From positions 282,536-346,535 of the forward strand of contig NZ_FCNZ02000003.1 in assembly GCF_001544495.1 (NCBI RefSeq): 64,000 nt of DNA, written 5' to 3'. The notes below the pieces were generated by a model that was not told the DNA's origin, ran no database searches, and saw only the letters and a program-made list of their open reading frames with translations. A program made the position numbers and the translations under genes. Shown in pieces: positions 9,401-17,790 of the stretch. The stretch's first letter is position 1. Each line of letters starts with the position of its first letter. Origin of the DNA: Caballeronia telluris (GTDB lineage Bacteria > Pseudomonadota > Gammaproteobacteria > Burkholderiales > Burkholderiaceae).

Positions 9401-10544
9401 CGGCTACAAGGCGCAGCGCCTCGGCAACGACATGCTGAAGAAGTTCACGAAGAAGCAGACGGCGAAACCGCCCGCGACGGTCGGCAAGCCGCCGGTGGTC
9501 ACGCAGGTGATCCACTTCATGAACAAGAAGATGCCCGGCAATCTGCCGAAGAAGACGGCGCGCGCGCTGCTCGACATCGAAGACAACAAGATCGTGCCGA
9601 TCATCCGCAATCCGAAGACGACCACCGTCGATACGGAAGCGGTGTTCTATTTCCCCGGCTGCGGCTCGGAGCGCCTGTTCTCGCAGGTCGGCCTCGCGAC
9701 GCAGGCGATGCTCTGGGAAGCGGGCGTGCAGACCGTGCTGCCGCCGGGTTATCTCTGCTGCGGCTATCCGCAGCGCGGCTCGGGCCAGTACGACAAGGCC
9801 GAGAAGATCGTGACGGACAATCGCGTGCTGTTCCATCGCGTCGCGAACACGCTGAACTATCTCGACATCAAGACGGTCGTCGTATCGTGCGGCACCTGCT
9901 ACGACCAGCTCGCGGGCTACGAATTCGAGAAGATCTTCCCGGGCTGCCGGATCATCGACATCCACGAATTCCTGCTCGAAAAGAACATTCGGCTGGAAGG
10001 CGTGAAGGGCACGCGCTACATGTATCACGACCCGTGCCACTCGCCGATCAAGACGATGGACCCGGTCAAGCTCGTGAACGAACTGATGGGCTCGAAGAAC
10101 GACGGCTACAAGATCGAGAAGAACGATCGCTGCTGCGGCGAATCGGGCACGCTCGCGGTCACGCGTCCGGACATTTCGACACAGGTTCGTTTCCGCAAGG
10201 AAGAGGAGATTCGGAAGGGCGCGGCGAAGTTGCGCGATATTCCGCTCGTCGCCGAGGCGGGCGCGAACGCGATCAACCCAGCGAACGCGTCGGCCGGTTC
10301 GGCGGGTGCTGCGCCCGGTTCGGTGCTGAAGGCCGGCGACGGCCCGCAATCGAGCGGAACCGACGTCAAGATCCTGACGAGCTGCCCGTCCTGCCTGCAA
10401 GGTCTCTCGCGCTTTAACGAGGACGCGGACATCGAGGCGGATTACATCGTCGTCGAAATCGCGCGCAAGGTGCTCGGCGAGAACTGGATGGCCGATTACG
10501 TCGAGCGCGCGAACGATGGCGGTATCGAGCGCGTGCTGGTGTAA
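6453..10544 (+). CDS. Giant FAD-linked oxidase / Fe-S oxidoreductase fusion with DUF3683 domain
   Basis: The 1363-aa protein joins parts that are separate in glycolate or D-lactate oxidases. An N-terminal DUF3683-type region (about 1-190) is followed by a FAD-binding PCMH domain ([15 protein letters not shown] near residue 223; [15 protein letters not shown]) and a FAD-oxidase C-terminal part ([22 protein letters not shown] near 780). Two 4Fe-4S motifs follow ([11 protein letters not shown] near 859; [14 protein letters not shown]), then two CCG domains (YFPGCGS...[11 protein letters not shown] and DPCHSP...RCCGESG). This is GlcD plus GlcF on one chain. Oxidation of a 2-hydroxy acid with electrons passed to the quinone pool is inferred; the substrate is unknown. 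The start MNAPQAF was chosen because the upstream extension has no conserved features. Confidence 0.88.
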   Translation: MNAPQAFDPKGAAAAVALDAEPRLREIPYNYTSFSDREIVMRLLGDEAWAALDVLRLERRTGRSARMLYEVLGDIWVVRRNPYLQDDLLDNPKRRALLVEALNHRLHEIEKRRRDDLSENSDTAGHDRAARVETLVSAARRAVDDFADEFGRMAELRRKASKVLGKCTQKDNIKFDGLSRVSHVTDATDWRVEYPFVVLTPDTEEEIAGLIKACFELGLTVIPRGGGTGYTGGAIPLTPFSAVINTEKLEQLGPVEMTDLPGVDRRVATIFSGAGVVTRRVTEAAEQAGFVFAVDPTSLDASCVGGNVAMNAGGKKAVLWGTALDNLAWWRMVDPEGNWLEVTRLDHNLGKIHDIEVARFRLDWFDGTRAPGEKRIRTEALDIAGRTFRKEGLGKDVTDKFLSGLPGVQKEGCDGLITSARWILHKMPAHTRTVCLEFFGQARDAIPSIVEIKDYLFETSKQGGAVLAGLEHLDERYLRAVGYATKSKRNAFPKMVLIGDIVGDDADAVASATSEVVRMANGKSGEGFVAVNAEARKRFWLDRSRTAAIAKHTNAFKINEDVVIPLNRMGEYTDGIERINIELSIKNKLQLVDALDAFFRTGKLPLGKSDDANEIPSAELLEDRVQQALDLLKRVKARWTFVGEKLDMPLREAQHYMVGLGYEALAEKLADRVDAQGGATVFNVAQDRTVRVSWKQEIRAELRQIFNGGEFKPILDEAQNIHKQVLRGRVFVALHMHAGDGNVHTNIPVNSDNYEMLQDAHHAVARIMKLARSLDGVISGEHGIGITKLEFLTEDEIGEFRAYKQRVDPNGRFNAGKLLAGADLRNAYTPSFGLMGYESLIMQQSDIGAISDSIKDCLRCGKCKPVCATHVPRANLLYSPRNKILATSLLVEAFLYEEQTRRGVSIKHWDDFNDVADHCTVCHKCVTPCPVKIDFGDVTMNMRNLLRKMGKKKFNAGNAAGMFFLNATNPQTINLARTAMMGVGYKAQRLGNDMLKKFTKKQTAKPPATVGKPPVVTQVIHFMNKKMPGNLPKKTARALLDIEDNKIVPIIRNPKTTTVDTEAVFYFPGCGSERLFSQVGLATQAMLWEAGVQTVLPPGYLCCGYPQRGSGQYDKAEKIVTDNRVLFHRVANTLNYLDIKTVVVSCGTCYDQLAGYEFEKIFPGCRIIDIHEFLLEKNIRLEGVKGTRYMYHDPCHSPIKTMDPVKLVNELMGSKNDGYKIEKNDRCCGESGTLAVTRPDISTQVRFRKEEEIRKGAAKLRDIPLVAEAGANAINPANASAGSAGAAPGSVLKAGDGPQSSGTDVKILTSCPSCLQGLSRFNEDADIEADYIVVEIARKVLGENWMADYVERANDGGIERVLV

Positions 10545-10580
10545 TAGCGAAATCGAGGATTGTTTCGCTAGAGGTTGACG

Positions 10581-11015
10581 ATGGACTGTGTGTTTTGCCG
10601 TGAAGACGGCGGCGAGGTTTTATGGTCGGACGACACGCTGCGTGTCGTCCTCGCCGACGAGCCCGACTGGCCGGGCCTTATCCGCGTGATCTGGAATTCG
10701 CACGTCGCCGAGATGTCCGATCTCTCCGATCAGGCGCGCCTGCGGGTCATGACGGCCGTGAACGGCGTCGAGCGCGCGATGCGGCGCGTTCTGTCGCCCG
10801 CGAAGGTGAATCTGGCGAGCCTCGGCAACCAGGTTCCGCACGTTCACTGGCACGTCATTCCGCGCCGCTCGAACGATTCACGTTTTCCGCTGCCGATTTG
10901 GGCACCGCGCCAGCGCTCGGTGCCCGAGGCGCAACTGTCGAAATGGCGCGCGCAAGCCACGCTCTTGCGCGAGGCAGTGCGCATCGAACTGGACCACGCG
11001 TTCGGCCAGAACTGA
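10581..11015 (+). CDS. HIT-family (histidine triad) protein
   Basis: The 144-aa protein carries the histidine triad HVHWHVIPR near residue 91, the active site of nucleotide hydrolases and transferases of the HIT fold. An N-terminal MDCVFCRED with a Cys-x-x-Cys pair could bind zinc. The central LANLGNQ-type element is present as NLASLGNQVPHVHWH. It begins 36 bases after the large oxidoreductase and precedes the DUF971 gene by 22 bases, so these genes may be cotranscribed. The ATG at 10581 is preferred over TTG two codons upstream. Substrate unknown; a dinucleotide or AMP-conjugate hydrolase is the family-level guess. Confidence 0.88.
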   Translation: MDCVFCREDGGEVLWSDDTLRVVLADEPDWPGLIRVIWNSHVAEMSDLSDQARLRVMTAVNGVERAMRRVLSPAKVNLASLGNQVPHVHWHVIPRRSNDSRFPLPIWAPRQRSVPEAQLSKWRAQATLLREAVRIELDHAFGQN

Positions 11016-11037
11016 ACCCCAACCATCAAGGCTCATC

Positions 11038-11451
11038 ATGAGCGGACTTACCCGAGAGACGCCGATCCCGAGCGGCGTCGTCGTCCATTCCAAATCGCGC
11101 GCGCTCGAACTTCAGTACGCGAACGGTGAGAACTATCGCGTTCCTTTCGAACTGCTGCGCGTGTATTCGCCTTCGGCGGAAGTGCAGGGACACGGCCCCG
11201 GCCAGGAAACGCTGCAGACGGGCAAGCGCGACGTCACGGTGATCAGCGTCGAGCCGGTCGGCCATTACGCACTGCAACTGAGCTTTTCCGACGGTCATAA
11301 CACCGGAATTTATTCCTGGGACATCCTGTACGACCTGGCCGCGCGCCAGGATGAACTCTGGCGCGCGTATTTCGCCAAACTGGAAGCGGCAGGCGTCGAT
11401 CGCGATGCGCCGATGACGGCGGCGAAGGCGTCGGGCGGCCACTGTCACTGA
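11038..11451 (+). CDS. DUF971 (GBBH-like N-terminal domain) protein
   Basis: This 137-aa protein is a single DUF971 domain related to the N-terminal part of gamma-butyrobetaine hydroxylase. Visible family features are ALELQYANGENYRVPFELLRVYSPSAEVQGHG and LSFSDGHNTGIYSWDILYDL. It ends with a His/Cys-rich tail (SGGHCH) that could hold a metal ion. In many proteobacteria the family is found near Fe-S or quinone genes; here it lies just before ubiE. The biochemical role is not established, and I assign none. Confidence 0.85.
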   Translation: MSGLTRETPIPSGVVVHSKSRALELQYANGENYRVPFELLRVYSPSAEVQGHGPGQETLQTGKRDVTVISVEPVGHYALQLSFSDGHNTGIYSWDILYDLAARQDELWRAYFAKLEAAGVDRDAPMTAAKASGGHCH

Positions 11452-11541
11452 CACCGGTCATCGGAACAGCGCGGCGTTTTGCCGCATCAGCCGGCGCTCC
11501 GGGCGCGGGCATACAACGAATAACAGGCGAGGACGAGCGCG

Positions 11542-12273
11542 ATGAGCAAGACCCACTTCGGTTTCGAAACGGTCGACGAACAGGAAAAAGCAAAAAAGGT
11601 GGCGGGCGTTTTTCACTCCGTCGCAAGCAACTACGACCTGATGAACGACCTGATGTCGGGCGGGCTGCATCGCGTGTGGAAGTTCTTCACGATCGGCCAG
11701 GCGAAAGTTCGCCCGGGCTACAAGGTGCTCGACCTCGCAGGCGGGACGGGCGATCTGGCGATGGCGTTCGCCAAGCAGGCGGGGCCGTCGGGCGAGGTGT
11801 GGCACACGGACATCAACGAATCGATGCTGCGCGTCGGGCGCGATCGGCTGCTCAACAAGGGCGTCATCACCCCCGCGCTGCTCTGCGACGCGGAGAAAAT
11901 TCCGTTCCCGAACAATTATTTCGATGTGGTGACGGTCGCGTTTGGTCTTCGTAATATGACGCACAAAGAGGGTGCACTGGCCGAGATGCGACGGGTTTTG
12001 AAGCCGGGCGGGCGTCTGCTCGTATTAGAGTTTTCCAAGGTATGGCACCCGCTGAAAAAAGCCTACGATGTCTATAGCTTCAAGGTTTTGCCTTGGCTTG
12101 GCGACAAATTCGCGAAAGATGCCGATAGTTACCGCTATTTAGCGGAATCTATCCGCATGCATCCCGACCAGAAAACTTTAAAGACGATGATGGAACAAGC
12201 GGGCCTGGATCGAGTCGAATATTACAATTTGTCAGGTGGCGTGGTAGCGTTACACGTCGGGACCAAATTCTAG
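11542..12273 (+). CDS. ubiE: Ubiquinone/menaquinone biosynthesis C-methyltransferase UbiE
   Basis: UbiE is the SAM-dependent C-methyltransferase of ubiquinone (and menaquinone) synthesis; it methylates 2-methoxy-6-polyprenyl-1,4-benzoquinol. The 243-aa protein has family length and all signatures: [21 protein letters not shown] near residue 30, motif [16 protein letters not shown], the UbiE-specific [15 protein letters not shown], and a C-terminal [17 protein letters not shown]. Its last third uses more A/T-rich codons than its neighbours. It is followed closely by the Tim44-like gene, with ubiJ and ubiB after that, and belongs with them to a ubiquinone locus. Confidence 0.97.
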   Translation: MSKTHFGFETVDEQEKAKKVAGVFHSVASNYDLMNDLMSGGLHRVWKFFTIGQAKVRPGYKVLDLAGGTGDLAMAFAKQAGPSGEVWHTDINESMLRVGRDRLLNKGVITPALLCDAEKIPFPNNYFDVVTVAFGLRNMTHKEGALAEMRRVLKPGGRLLVLEFSKVWHPLKKAYDVYSFKVLPWLGDKFAKDADSYRYLAESIRMHPDQKTLKTMMEQAGLDRVEYYNLSGGVVALHVGTKF

Positions 12274-12301
12274 TGTTCCACTCTTTCTTAAAGGATTCGA
12301 A

Positions 12302-13306
12302 ATGTCCGATTCGCGCTCACCCCAGTCTCGGGGTTTCCTGAAGACGCTTTTCAGGAAAGCCGGGCTTCTGGCGCTGGCTGGCGTAATCATGGCCGGCGCC
12401 ATCATCACCGACGATGCGGAAGCTGCGCGCATGGGCGGCGGCCGCAGCATGGGCCGTCAGTCCGCCACGGCCACGCAGCAGCATCAGGCGACGCCGCCTT
12501 CCCAGTCGATGCAGCAGGGCCAGGCTGCACAGGCCCAGCGCGCGCCCGCAGCCGCGCCGGGTGCCGCTGCCGCGCAGCCGGCGCGCAACCGCTGGCTCGG
12601 TCCGATCGCCGGTCTGGCCGCGGGTCTTGGTATCGCCGCGTTGCTGTCGCACTTCGGGCTCGGCGAAGCGTTCGCCGGCGCGATGGCGAACATGATCATC
12701 ATCGCGTTGATCGTGATGGCCGCCGTCATGCTGTTCCGCTTCATCATGCGAAAGCGCGCCGCGGGCAACACGCCTGCGTACGCCAATGCGGGCGCAGGCG
12801 CGGGTTCCTCGCCGTTCGGCGGCTCCGCGCGCACGACGCTGAACCAGGAGCCGGGCTACAGCGCGCCGTCGTCGGGCGGCTATATCCCGCAAAGCGCGGC
12901 GAGCACGACGGACGTCGCGCCGGCCGTCACCGTTCCGGCGGGCTTCGACACCGACGCCTTCATGCGCAACGCGAAGGTCTACTTCGTGCGCCTGCAGGAC
13001 GCCTGGGACCGCGGCAACGTGAACGACATCCGCGAATTCACGACGCCCGAGATGTTCGCCGAAGTGAAGCTCGACATCGACGCGCGTAACGGCAAGCCGA
13101 ATCGCACGGACGTCGTGCAGTTGAACGGCGACCTGCTCGGCGTCGAGGATCGCGGCTCGGAGTATCTGGCGAGCGTGCGTTTCCACGGGCTGATCCGCGA
13201 GTCGGAAGGTGCGTCGGCGGAGCCGTTCGTCGAGATCTGGAACCTGTCGAAGCAGAAGGCGGGCAACGAAGGCTGGCTGCTGGCCGGCATCCAGCAAGTC
13301 AACTGA
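12302..13306 (+). CDS. Tim44-domain membrane protein
   Basis: The 334-aa protein has an N-terminal hydrophobic segment (GLLALAGVIMAGAIITDDAEA, residues about 21-40) that looks like a signal peptide or anchor, a Gln/Ala/Pro-rich linker, one or two transmembrane segments (about 100-118 and 125-145; MIIIALIVMAAVMLFRFIM), a second low-complexity linker, and a C-terminal Tim44-like domain (DAFMRNAKVYFVRLQDAWDRGNVNDIREFTTPEMF onward). The domain is related to the mitochondrial import factor Tim44. In bacteria the function is not settled; membrane-protein handling or respiratory assembly has been suggested. It lies inside the ubiE-ubiJ-ubiB locus, 28 bases after ubiE, and ends at a strong terminator. 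Confidence 0.88.
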   Translation: MSDSRSPQSRGFLKTLFRKAGLLALAGVIMAGAIITDDAEAARMGGGRSMGRQSATATQQHQATPPSQSMQQGQAAQAQRAPAAAPGAAAAQPARNRWLGPIAGLAAGLGIAALLSHFGLGEAFAGAMANMIIIALIVMAAVMLFRFIMRKRAAGNTPAYANAGAGAGSSPFGGSARTTLNQEPGYSAPSSGGYIPQSAASTTDVAPAVTVPAGFDTDAFMRNAKVYFVRLQDAWDRGNVNDIREFTTPEMFAEVKLDIDARNGKPNRTDVVQLNGDLLGVEDRGSEYLASVRFHGLIRESEGASAEPFVEIWNLSKQKAGNEGWLLAGIQQVN

Positions 13307-13395
13307 CGACGTTTCCGGTGCATCGGCTGGATGGCCGATGCGCGGAATGCGCGTCCGGCGGCCAGCCGGTTGCGAAGGTACGAAGGTAGAATAGG

Positions 13396-13430
13396 AACCC
13401 GCGCGAGCTACCGCTTGCGCGGGTTTTTTC
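13396..13430 (+). terminator. Rho-independent terminator after the Tim44-like gene
   Basis: The stem has about 13 pairs (AACCCGCGC...GCGCGGGTT plus an inner AGC/GCT) closed by a TACC tetraloop and followed by six T. It lies only 13 bases before the ubiJ start, so ubiJ and ubiB are probably transcribed by read-through or from a promoter inside this short gap. Confidence 0.88.
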
Positions 13431-13442
13431 ATCTCATAGCCG

Positions 13443-14144
13443 ATGACGAACGCAGACGAATCCGCCCGTTTTCCCGCAAGTCCCGCCGTCAAGACCGCAT
13501 CGAAAGCGTTCGCGGCCGCTGTCAATCATCTGCTCGCCCGTGAGTCGTGGGCTCGTGAGCGCTTCAAGCCCTACGCCGGCAAGACCGCCCGGCTCGCCTC
13601 GCCGCCTTTCGCGCTGTCGCTCGTGGTGCAGCCGGACGGGCTGATCGCCGGTATCGACGAAACGCAGGCGCCGCTCTTCGACGTCACCATCTCGGTGCCG
13701 CCCGACGCGCTGCCGGCCTTCGTGCAGGGCGGCCAGGCGGCCGTGATGAAGCACGTCAGGATCGAAGGCGATGCGGAATTCGCGACGACCATCGCGAAGC
13801 TCGCCGAGCATTTGCGCTGGGAGCCGGAAGAGGACCTCGCGCGCGTGATCGGCGATGCGCCCGCGTACCGCATCGGCGCGGTCGTGCGCACGGTTCACGA
13901 GCAGGCGCTTCGGACCGGTCGCAACGTGCTGGATACGGTCGCCGAATACCTGCTCGATGAAAAGCCGCAGCTCGTGCGCCGCAGCGCGCTCGACACGTTC
14001 AACGCCGACCTGTCGCGCGCCCGCGATGCGCTGGCGCGCGTCGAAAAGCGCATCGAGCGGCTCGAGCGCGCGCAATCCGCAGCCGAAGCCCGCGGCGCTT
14101 CCGCGCCCGGCGCCGCCGCACTTCCGCGCGGCACGCGCAACTAA
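13443..14144 (+). CDS. ubiJ: Ubiquinone biosynthesis accessory factor UbiJ (SCP2 domain)
   Basis: UbiJ is a lipid-binding accessory protein of the ubiquinone-synthesis complex. The 233-aa protein has an SCP2-like sterol-carrier fold in the first half (ARLASPPFALSLVVQPDGLIAGIDE; AFVQGGQAAVMKHVRIEGDAEFA), then EHLRWEPEEDLARVIGDAPAYRIG, and ends with a charged coiled coil (ARDALARVEKRIERLERAQ, about residues 185-210), the architecture known for UbiJ. It is followed by ubiB, the same order as in E. coli (ubiE-ubiJ-ubiB), with an extra Tim44-like gene between ubiE and ubiJ here. Confidence 0.93.
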   Translation: MTNADESARFPASPAVKTASKAFAAAVNHLLARESWARERFKPYAGKTARLASPPFALSLVVQPDGLIAGIDETQAPLFDVTISVPPDALPAFVQGGQAAVMKHVRIEGDAEFATTIAKLAEHLRWEPEEDLARVIGDAPAYRIGAVVRTVHEQALRTGRNVLDTVAEYLLDEKPQLVRRSALDTFNADLSRARDALARVEKRIERLERAQSAAEARGASAPGAAALPRGTRN

Positions 14145-14173
14145 AGAGCCAATAAAGGGCTAACGGGCTGACC

Positions 14174-15754
14174 ATGCGTTTTCTGCGTTTCCTCAAGATT
14201 TTCTTCACGATTGTCCGCTTCGGTCTGGACGAACTGGTGATGAGCGGCATCGACGATCGTCGCGTGCGCTTTCTCATGCGCATCACCACGTTCGGCCGCA
14301 AGTTCGACGTCCAGCGCGGCATTCGTCTGCGGCTCGCGCTGGAAAGCCTCGGGCCGATTTTCGTGAAGTTCGGCCAGGTGCTCTCGACGCGCCGCGACCT
14401 GCTGCCGGTCGATATCGCCGATGAACTCGCGAAGCTTCAGGATCAGGTGCCGCCATTCGATTCGGCGGTGGCGATCTCGATCATCGAGAAATCGCTCGGT
14501 AATCCGATCGACGTGCTCTTCGACGACTTCGAACGCGTGCCAATTGCGAGCGCGTCGATTGCGCAGGTGCACTTCGCGAAGATTCGCACGGGCGTGCACG
14601 CCGGCAAGGACGTCGCGGTGAAGGTGCTGCGCCCGGGCATGCTCCCGGTGATCGATTCCGACCTCGCGCTCTTGCGCGACATCGCGATCTGGGCGGAGCG
14701 TCTCTGGGCCGACGGACGGCGCCTGAAGCCGCGCGAGGTGGTCGCGGAATTCGACAAATACCTGCACGACGAACTCGATCTGATGCGCGAGGCCGCGAAC
14801 GGCAGCCAGTTGCGCCGCAATTTCGCGGGGCTCGATCTGTTGCTCGTGCCCGAGATGTACTGGGACTATTCCGCGCCCACCGTGCTCGTGATGGAGCGGA
14901 TGATCGGCGTGCCGATCAGCCAGGTACAGACGCTGCGCGCGGCGGGCGTCGACATTCCGAAGCTCGCGCGCGAAGGCGTCGAGATTTTCTTCACGCAAGT
15001 TTTCCGAGACGGCTTTTTCCACGCCGACATGCACCCCGGCAACATTCAGGTGAGCCTCGACCCCGCGCATTTCGGGCGTTATATCGCGCTCGATTTCGGG
15101 ATCGTCGGCGCGCTGTCGGACTTCGATAAGAATTATCTGGCGCAGAATTTTCTCGCGTTCTTCAAGCGCGACTATCACCGGGTCGCGACGCTGCATCTGG
15201 AGTCGGGCTGGGTGCCGTCCAATACGCGCGTCGAGGAACTGGAAAGCGCGATTCGCGCGGTCTGCGAACCGTATTTCGATCGGGCGCTGAAGGATATTTC
15301 GCTCGGTCAGGTGCTGTTGCGCCTCTTTTCGACGTCGCGGCGCTTTAACGTCGAAATCCAGCCGCAACTCGTGCTGCTGCAAAAGACGATGCTCAACGTG
15401 GAAGGGCTCGGCCGCTCGCTCGATCCTGAACTCGACCTGTGGAAGACCGCGAAACCGTATCTCGAACGCTGGATGAACGAGCAGATCGGCTGGCGCGGCT
15501 GGTATGAGCGGCTGCAAATGGAAGCGCCGCAGTGGAGCAAGACGCTGCCGCAACTGCCGCGGCTGATCCATCATCTGCTCGCGGAGCGCCACGAATTGCC
15601 GGGCGTCGCCGGCAACGACGAACTGATGCGCACGATTCTCGTCGAGCAGAAGCGGACGAACCGGCTCCTCCAGGCGCTCCTGATCTTCGGGCTAGCGGTG
15701 GGCGCGGGCGCGGTCCTCGCGCAGTTCTGGCTGAGCTACGCTTACGGAGGCTGA
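14174..15754 (+). CDS. ubiB: Ubiquinone biosynthesis kinase-like protein UbiB
   Basis: UbiB is a membrane-anchored atypical kinase/ATPase of the ABC1/ADCK family needed for ubiquinone synthesis. The 526-aa protein has the KxGQ motif ([16 protein letters not shown], near residue 65), the alanine-rich nucleotide loop ([15 protein letters not shown]), the catalytic-loop [12 protein letters not shown] and the metal-binding LDFGIVG. Two hydrophobic C-terminal segments ([20 protein letters not shown] at the end) anchor it in the membrane. The length matches E. coli UbiB (546 aa). It starts 29 bases after ubiJ, and the next methyltransferase gene starts three bases after its stop. Confidence 0.97.
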   Translation: MRFLRFLKIFFTIVRFGLDELVMSGIDDRRVRFLMRITTFGRKFDVQRGIRLRLALESLGPIFVKFGQVLSTRRDLLPVDIADELAKLQDQVPPFDSAVAISIIEKSLGNPIDVLFDDFERVPIASASIAQVHFAKIRTGVHAGKDVAVKVLRPGMLPVIDSDLALLRDIAIWAERLWADGRRLKPREVVAEFDKYLHDELDLMREAANGSQLRRNFAGLDLLLVPEMYWDYSAPTVLVMERMIGVPISQVQTLRAAGVDIPKLAREGVEIFFTQVFRDGFFHADMHPGNIQVSLDPAHFGRYIALDFGIVGALSDFDKNYLAQNFLAFFKRDYHRVATLHLESGWVPSNTRVEELESAIRAVCEPYFDRALKDISLGQVLLRLFSTSRRFNVEIQPQLVLLQKTMLNVEGLGRSLDPELDLWKTAKPYLERWMNEQIGWRGWYERLQMEAPQWSKTLPQLPRLIHHLLAERHELPGVAGNDELMRTILVEQKRTNRLLQALLIFGLAVGAGAVLAQFWLSYAYGG

Positions 15755-15757
15755 CCC

Positions 15758-16369
15758 ATGAGCGATCCTGCCGCACCGTCGTTCGAGTCGCGCGATCCCA
15801 ATTCGCCCGAATTCTGGGACGAACGCTTCGACCAGCACTACACGCCGTGGGACCAGGCGGGCGTGCCTCACGCGTTCCGGGCGTTCGTCACCGGGCGCGC
15901 GCGCTGCAATGTTCTGATTCCCGGTTGCGGCAGTGCCTACGAGGCATCGCTGCTCGCGGAGGCGGGCTGGCCGGTCCGCGCGATCGATTTCTCGCCGAGC
16001 GCGGTCGCGGCGGCGCGGGTCCAGCTCAAGGACCACGCGGAGGTCGTCGAACAAGCGGATTTCTTCGCGTACCAGCCGCCGTTTCCCGTCGACTGGGTCT
16101 ACGAGCGCGCGTTTTTTTGCGCGCTGCCGCCCGAGCGCTGGCCCGACTACGCCGCGCGCATGGCCGCGCTGCTGCGGCCGGGGGCGCTGCTCGCCGGCTT
16201 TTTCTTTCTCGGCACGACGCCGAAAGGCCCGCCGTTCGGCATCGAACGCGACGCGCTCGATGCTTGGCTGACCCCGCACTTCGAGCTCGTCGAGGACCAC
16301 GAAGTGACGGACTCCATTGCCGTGTTCGCCGGGCGCGAGCGCTGGCTGACGTGGCGCCGGCGCGCCTGA
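15758..16369 (+). CDS. TPMT-like class I SAM-dependent methyltransferase
   Basis: The 203-aa protein is a thiopurine-methyltransferase-type SAM enzyme. The TPMT signature FWDERFDQHYTPWDQAGVP is at residues 14-32, motif I is VLIPGCGSAYEASLLAEAGWPV near residue 52, and IDFSPSAVAAARVQL follows. FFLGTTPKGPPFG and LTPHFELVEDHEV are also family-like. It is translationally close to ubiB (3-base gap). The physiological substrate is unknown: bacterial relatives methylate selenium, tellurium, arsenic or thiol compounds. A quinone-related role cannot be inferred from position alone. Confidence 0.85.
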   Translation: MSDPAAPSFESRDPNSPEFWDERFDQHYTPWDQAGVPHAFRAFVTGRARCNVLIPGCGSAYEASLLAEAGWPVRAIDFSPSAVAAARVQLKDHAEVVEQADFFAYQPPFPVDWVYERAFFCALPPERWPDYAARMAALLRPGALLAGFFFLGTTPKGPPFGIERDALDAWLTPHFELVEDHEVTDSIAVFAGRERWLTWRRRA

Positions 16370-16504
16370 CTTCGACCGCTCGGCGGTTTTCTCCGCGCTT
16401 TTCGCCCCGCGTCGAGCTTGAATTACGGTCGATCGGACCGCATTTAAGAATCCCCCCGCACGCCCCGGCGCCCTGAAAATCGCGGGTCGAAAATGGTTTG
16501 CGGC

Positions 16505-16510
16505 TATAAT
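16505..16510 (+). promoter_or_regulatory. Promoter -10 element upstream of fmdB-like gene
   Basis: A consensus TATAAT lies 45 bases upstream of the FmdB start; no good -35 element is seen at the usual distance, so the promoter call rests on the -10 box alone. Confidence 0.4.
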
Positions 16511-16554
16511 TCAAGGCTTTGCAAGCGCCGACAGATTAATGTAGGAACAGTGCC

Positions 16555-16926
16555 ATGCCGATCTACGCGTACCGCTGCGAGTCCTGCGGCTTCGGAAAAG
16601 ACATCCTCCGTAAGCTGAGCGACGCGCCGCTCACCCAATGTCCCGAATGCGGGAAAGACACCTTTGCCAAGCAGGTGACTGCTGCCGGCTTCCAGCTGAA
16701 GGGCTCCGGCTGGTATGTCACGGATTTCCGCGGCGGCAACAACGGCGGCAAATCCGCCCCGGCGGCGACGGAGAATGCCGGCGCCGAGGCTCCGAAGTCC
16801 GACAGCGCCACCGCCGATTCCGGCTCGAAACCGGCCGCCGCCGCGAGCGCTCCGACGGAGTCGTCCTCGTCGGGCAGCGCTCCTGCCGCCTCGACGGGCA
16901 CGTCCGCATCGTCCGGCGCCGCGTAA
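16555..16926 (+). CDS. FmdB-type zinc-ribbon protein
   Basis: The 123-aa product starts with a zinc ribbon (MPIYAYRCESCGFGKDILRK...QCPECGKDTFAKQV, residues 1-41) with two Cys-x-x-Cys pairs. Residues 45-60 (GFQLKGSGWYVTDFRGG) complete the domain. The remainder is a low-complexity Ala/Ser/Thr/Pro/Gly tail without structure, as in other Burkholderiaceae homologues. FmdB-like proteins were named for a putative regulator of formamidase and amidase genes, but a general function is not established. It heads the set DUF502, aspS, nudB and cardiolipin-synthase-like gene. Confidence 0.9.
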   Translation: MPIYAYRCESCGFGKDILRKLSDAPLTQCPECGKDTFAKQVTAAGFQLKGSGWYVTDFRGGNNGGKSAPAATENAGAEAPKSDSATADSGSKPAAAASAPTESSSSGSAPAASTGTSASSGAA

Positions 16927-17053
16927 GGCGCAGGGCCGTCGCCGATCTGTCCACACTCACGCAAGAAGACGACCGCCCACCGCTTTCGAATCCACCGGGG
17001 CGGCAAACCTGCCAAACCGTGCCTCATCGCGGGGCGGCCTTCCGGCTGTGTCA

Positions 17054-17713
17054 ATGACGACCAAAAAGACTACGTTGAAATCCGTGTTCCTCACCGGCCT
17101 GCTCGTGCTGGTGCCGCTCGCCATCACCTTGTGGGTGCTGGGGCTCGTGATCGGGACCATGGACCAGACGCTTCTGCTTTTGCCACTGGCATGGCAGCCG
17201 GAGCGGCTCTTCGGCTTCCATTTGCCGGGCCTGGGCGCCGTGCTGACGCTCGCGTTCATTTTCATCGTCGGTCTGCTGACGCAGAATTTCATCGGACAGA
17301 AGCTCGTCGGATGGTGGGACGTGGTCGTGCGCCATATTCCCGTGGTCGGCCCGCTCTATACCAGCGTCAAGCAGGTGTCGGACACGCTCCTCTCCAGCAG
17401 CGGCAACGCGTTTCGCAAGGCGCTCCTGATCGAGTATCCGCGCAAGGGTTCGTACACCATCGGCTTCCTGACCGGCATTCCCGGCGGCGACGTCGTGAAC
17501 CATCTGAAGGAAGAGCACGTCAGCGTCTACGTGCCGACAACGCCGAATCCCACTTCCGGCTTCTTCCTGATGGTGCCGAAAAGCGAAGTGATCGAGCTCG
17601 ACATGACCGTCGATGCCGCTCTGAAGTACATCGTCTCGATGGGTGTGGTGGCGCCGAACGCGCCACCCGCGCCGGTGGCCCCCGCGCGCCGCCCCACCGA
17701 GCCGCCGCTGTAA
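17054..17713 (+). CDS. DUF502 inner-membrane protein
   Basis: The 219-aa protein has two N-terminal transmembrane helices (SVFLTGLLVLVPLAITLWVL, about residues 8-28, and LGAVLTLAFIFIVGLLTQNF, about 60-80), followed by a soluble part with the DUF502 pattern HIPVVGPLYTSVKQVSDTLL and NPTSGFFLMVPKSEV, and ends in a Pro/Ala-rich tail. The start MTTKKTTLK was chosen because the long upstream extension is a shadow of the fmdB gene in another frame. It lies between fmdB and aspS. Function unknown. Confidence 0.88.
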   Translation: MTTKKTTLKSVFLTGLLVLVPLAITLWVLGLVIGTMDQTLLLLPLAWQPERLFGFHLPGLGAVLTLAFIFIVGLLTQNFIGQKLVGWWDVVVRHIPVVGPLYTSVKQVSDTLLSSSGNAFRKALLIEYPRKGSYTIGFLTGIPGGDVVNHLKEEHVSVYVPTTPNPTSGFFLMVPKSEVIELDMTVDAALKYIVSMGVVAPNAPPAPVAPARRPTEPPL

Positions 17714-17790
17714 TGCCGGCACGCGCCGCGAAACGCCATCATGTTCGCGCGCGCGCCGTTGATTAATGAAACAACGAAAGACACAACATC

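Noticed and set aside
6309..10400. A 1363-codon open frame antisense to the large oxidoreductase, and similar long antisense frames such as 36018-37880, 8531-10417 and 55284-58223
   Set aside because: They arise from G/C-rich third positions that suppress stops in the other frames; their translations are Arg/Ala/His-rich and match no family, while the overlapping frame holds clear catalytic motifs.
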